Shown: in pieces, positions 36,276-37,491 of the stretch
Position numbering within the stretch: position 1 is the first letter of the stretch
Layout: each line of letters opens with the position of its first letter
Source: Roseiarcus sp049509635
GTDB lineage: Bacteria > Pseudomonadota > Alphaproteobacteria > Rhizobiales > Beijerinckiaceae
DNA: 37,491 bases
Direction of reading: 5' to 3'
Assembly: GCA_049509635.1 (NCBI GenBank)
Contig: JBEKZS010000024.1
Location: forward strand, 1 to 37,491
Program-made: the position numbers and the translations under genes
The notes under the pieces: generated by a model
Told to the model about the DNA's origin: nothing
Seen by the model: only the letters and a program-made list of their open reading frames with translations
Database searches by the model: none

Positions 36276-36964
36276 GCGGCCGCCCGGGCCGGTTGGGGCT
36301 CGATCGCGCCCGAGCGCAGGCGGATCGTCCGGTCGCAGCGCGCCGCGAGCGCCAGATCATGGGTGACGAGCACCAGGGTCGCTCCGCGCGCCGCGCGCAA
36401 ATCGAAGAGAAGTTCGATGATCGCGCGCCCGGTCGTCTCGTCGAGATTGCCCGTCGGCTCGTCGGCGATCAGCAGCGACGGACGCGGCGCCAGCGCGCGC
36501 GCGAGCGCGACGCGCTGCTGTTCGCCGCCCGACAGCTGGGCGGGATAATGGCTCATTCGCTCGGCGAGGCCGACCGCGGCGAGTTCGTCGGACGCGCGCG
36601 CGAAGGCGTCGGGGACTCCGGCGAGCTCGAGAGGCGCAGCGACGTTCTCCAGCGCGGTCATGGTCGGGATCAAGTGGAAGGCCTGGAATACGATGCCGAT
36701 TTTCGCCCCGCGAAAGCGGGCGAGCGCGTCTTCGCCGAGGCCGTCGAGCGAAACGCCGTCGATGCGGATCGACCCGCTGTCCGCGCGCTCCAGCCCCGCC
36801 ATCGTCATCAGCAGCGTCGATTTGCCCGAGCCGGACGGCCCGACCAGCCCGACCGCCTCGCCGCGCGCGATCGTGAGGCTTATAGTGCGCAGGACATGGA
36901 CGCGCGCCGCGCCGCGGCCCAAGCTCAGGTCCAGATCGCGAAGTTCGATCGCGGTTTCAGCCAT
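36272..36964 (-). CDS. ABC transporter ATP-binding protein (YbbA/LolD type)
   Basis: The ATG at 36964 gives 230 residues. Walker A GPSGSGKST (42-50), Q-loop Q94, the signature LSGGEQQ (144-150), Walker B LLIADEP (164-170), D-loop and His202 are all intact. It powers the FtsX-type permease, whose gene overlaps its stop by 4 bp. A start 14 codons upstream (37006) is possible but would overlap the divergent esterase gene. The esterase start is only 15 bp away on the other strand. Confidence 0.93.
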   Translation of the reverse strand: MAETAIELRDLDLSLGRGAARVHVLRTISLTIARGEAVGLVGPSGSGKSTLLMTMAGLERADSGSIRIDGVSLDGLGEDALARFRGAKIGIVFQAFHLIPTMTALENVAAPLELAGVPDAFARASDELAAVGLAERMSHYPAQLSGGEQQRVALARALAPRPSLLIADEPTGNLDETTGRAIIELLFDLRAARGATLVLVTHDLALAARCDRTIRLRSGAIEPQPARAAA

Positions 36965-36979
36965 TACGGGATTTCCAAC
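36965..36979. promoter_or_regulatory. 15-bp space between divergent starts
   Basis: The annotated starts of the ATPase (36964) and esterase (36980) leave only 15 bp, too little for two promoters. Promoters must lie inside the opposite gene's 5' coding region, or one start is wrong. Confidence 0.5.
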
Positions 36980-37491
36980 ATGCACCAGCGAGCCCTCCCA
37001 TATGGGCATTGTCGCGCCAGCGTCCAGTCGGTGGCGCTGGCGCTCATCGTCGCGCTCGCGTTGCTCGCCGCGCCCGCGCAGTCGCGCACGCTGCATCTGG
37101 TCGCGCTCGGCGACAGCCTGACCGCCGGCCTCGGCCTGCCGCCGGGGCAGGCGTTTCCTGAGGTCCTGGAGAAGGCGCTGCGGGCGAAGGGCTATGACGT
37201 CGAGGTCGCCAACGCCGGCGTCTCGGGCGACACGGCCGAGGACGGGCTCGCGCGCTACGACTGGAGCGTGCCAAAGGGAACCGACGCGCTGATCGTCGAA
37301 CTCGGCGCCAACGACATGCTGCGCGGGCTCGATCCCGCAGGCGCCCGCGCGGCGCTCGCGACGATCCTGTTGCGGGCAGCAGCCGCGCATATCCCGACGC
37401 TGCTCGCCGGCATGCGCGCCGCGCCCAATCTCGGCGCCGAATATGGCGCGCGCTTCGACGCGATCTACCCCGATCTCGCCAGGCAGTTCGG
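36980..37491 (+). CDS. tesA: TesA-like GDSL esterase/arylesterase, 3' end cut by window
   Basis: About 170 residues are visible, and the frame is open to the window end. A signal peptide is likely (hydrophobic S-V-A-L-A-L-I-V-A-L-A-L-L-A-A-P-A, cleavage near residue 35). SGNH/GDSL motifs are in order: G44-D-S46-L with nucleophile Ser46, Gly80 of N-A-G-V-S-G-D-T, and G-A-N111-D of block III. The C-terminal His of the triad is outside. Such periplasmic enzymes hydrolyse thioesters and esters. The divergent partner ABC transporter makes this the tesA-ybbAP-type locus. Confidence 0.9.
   Translation, partial: MHQRALPYGHCRASVQSVALALIVALALLAAPAQSRTLHLVALGDSLTAGLGLPPGQAFPEVLEKALRAKGYDVEVANAGVSGDTAEDGLARYDWSVPKGTDALIVELGANDMLRGLDPAGARAALATILLRAAAAHIPTLLAGMRAAPNLGAEYGARFDAIYPDLARQF

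Overview
The window is about 37.5 kb of GC-rich DNA in which closely packed genes carry strongly alphaproteobacterial markers. These include a CcrM-type DNA methyltransferase directly behind rnhB, glutaryl-CoA dehydrogenase, pyruvate phosphate dikinase, HrcA, and Rhizobiales-style metabolic clusters. A member of the Rhizobiales (Hyphomicrobiales), possibly a Beijerinckiaceae/Methylocystaceae relative, is the best guess. That placement is inference from gene content and composition, because no rRNA gene is present. No CRISPR array, complete insertion sequence or integrase was seen.

Layout. (1) 1-810: the 3' end of an unrecognised gene, two copies of a ~100-bp direct repeat (the first supplies that gene's C-terminus and stop), and tRNA-Ser(CGA). 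(2) 907-8456: a divergent catabolic locus. Leftward are an NMT1/THI5-type ABC importer (binding protein, ATPase, permease), a CodA-like amidohydrolase, a PCMH-type FAD oxidoreductase and a flavodoxin-fold quinone reductase. Rightward are a RidA-family and a creatininase-family protein. The space between the two halves holds a near-consensus sigma-54 -24/-12 element aimed at the importer and a perfect 6-9-6 dyad. Three of the enzymes lack the residues that define their textbook activities, so the pathway looks real but its substrate (probably a nitrogen heterocycle) is unknown. (3) 8459-10577: rnhB and ccrM, with rnhB starting 2 nt after the creatininase stop. (4) 10594-14335: a DUF4239-like membrane protein, then an hsp20-lon pair with overlapping reading frames. 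(5) 14336-15585: a 1.25-kb gene-poor stretch with a third, diverged, inverted copy of the dispersed repeat and a ~190-bp near-palindrome. (6) 15586-19947: a membrane GGDEF-EAL protein, a gene-poor stretch, a small unknown gene, a GNAT/AHL-synthase-like protein behind a 19-bp dyad, and a LysR regulator. (7) 20463-27865: an orphan lipoprotein behind a G10 tract, zwf, a patatin-like lipase, an acetolactate-synthase-like TPP enzyme, a second GNAT protein and gcdH. (8) 27995-32456: hrcA, an HdeD-like membrane protein and ppdK, all rightward. (9) 32466-37491: DUF445, an FtsX-type permease and its ATPase, divergent from a GDSL esterase cut by the window end; this matches the tesA-ybbA-ybbP arrangement of enterics.

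The most interesting unit is region 2: an apparently RpoN-driven uptake and breakdown system whose CodA-like, creatininase-like and RidA-like members have all moved away from their archetypes. The dispersed repeat family and the large palindrome are the main unexplained non-coding structures. Motif comparisons to named reference proteins were made from memory, by eye, without alignment software.
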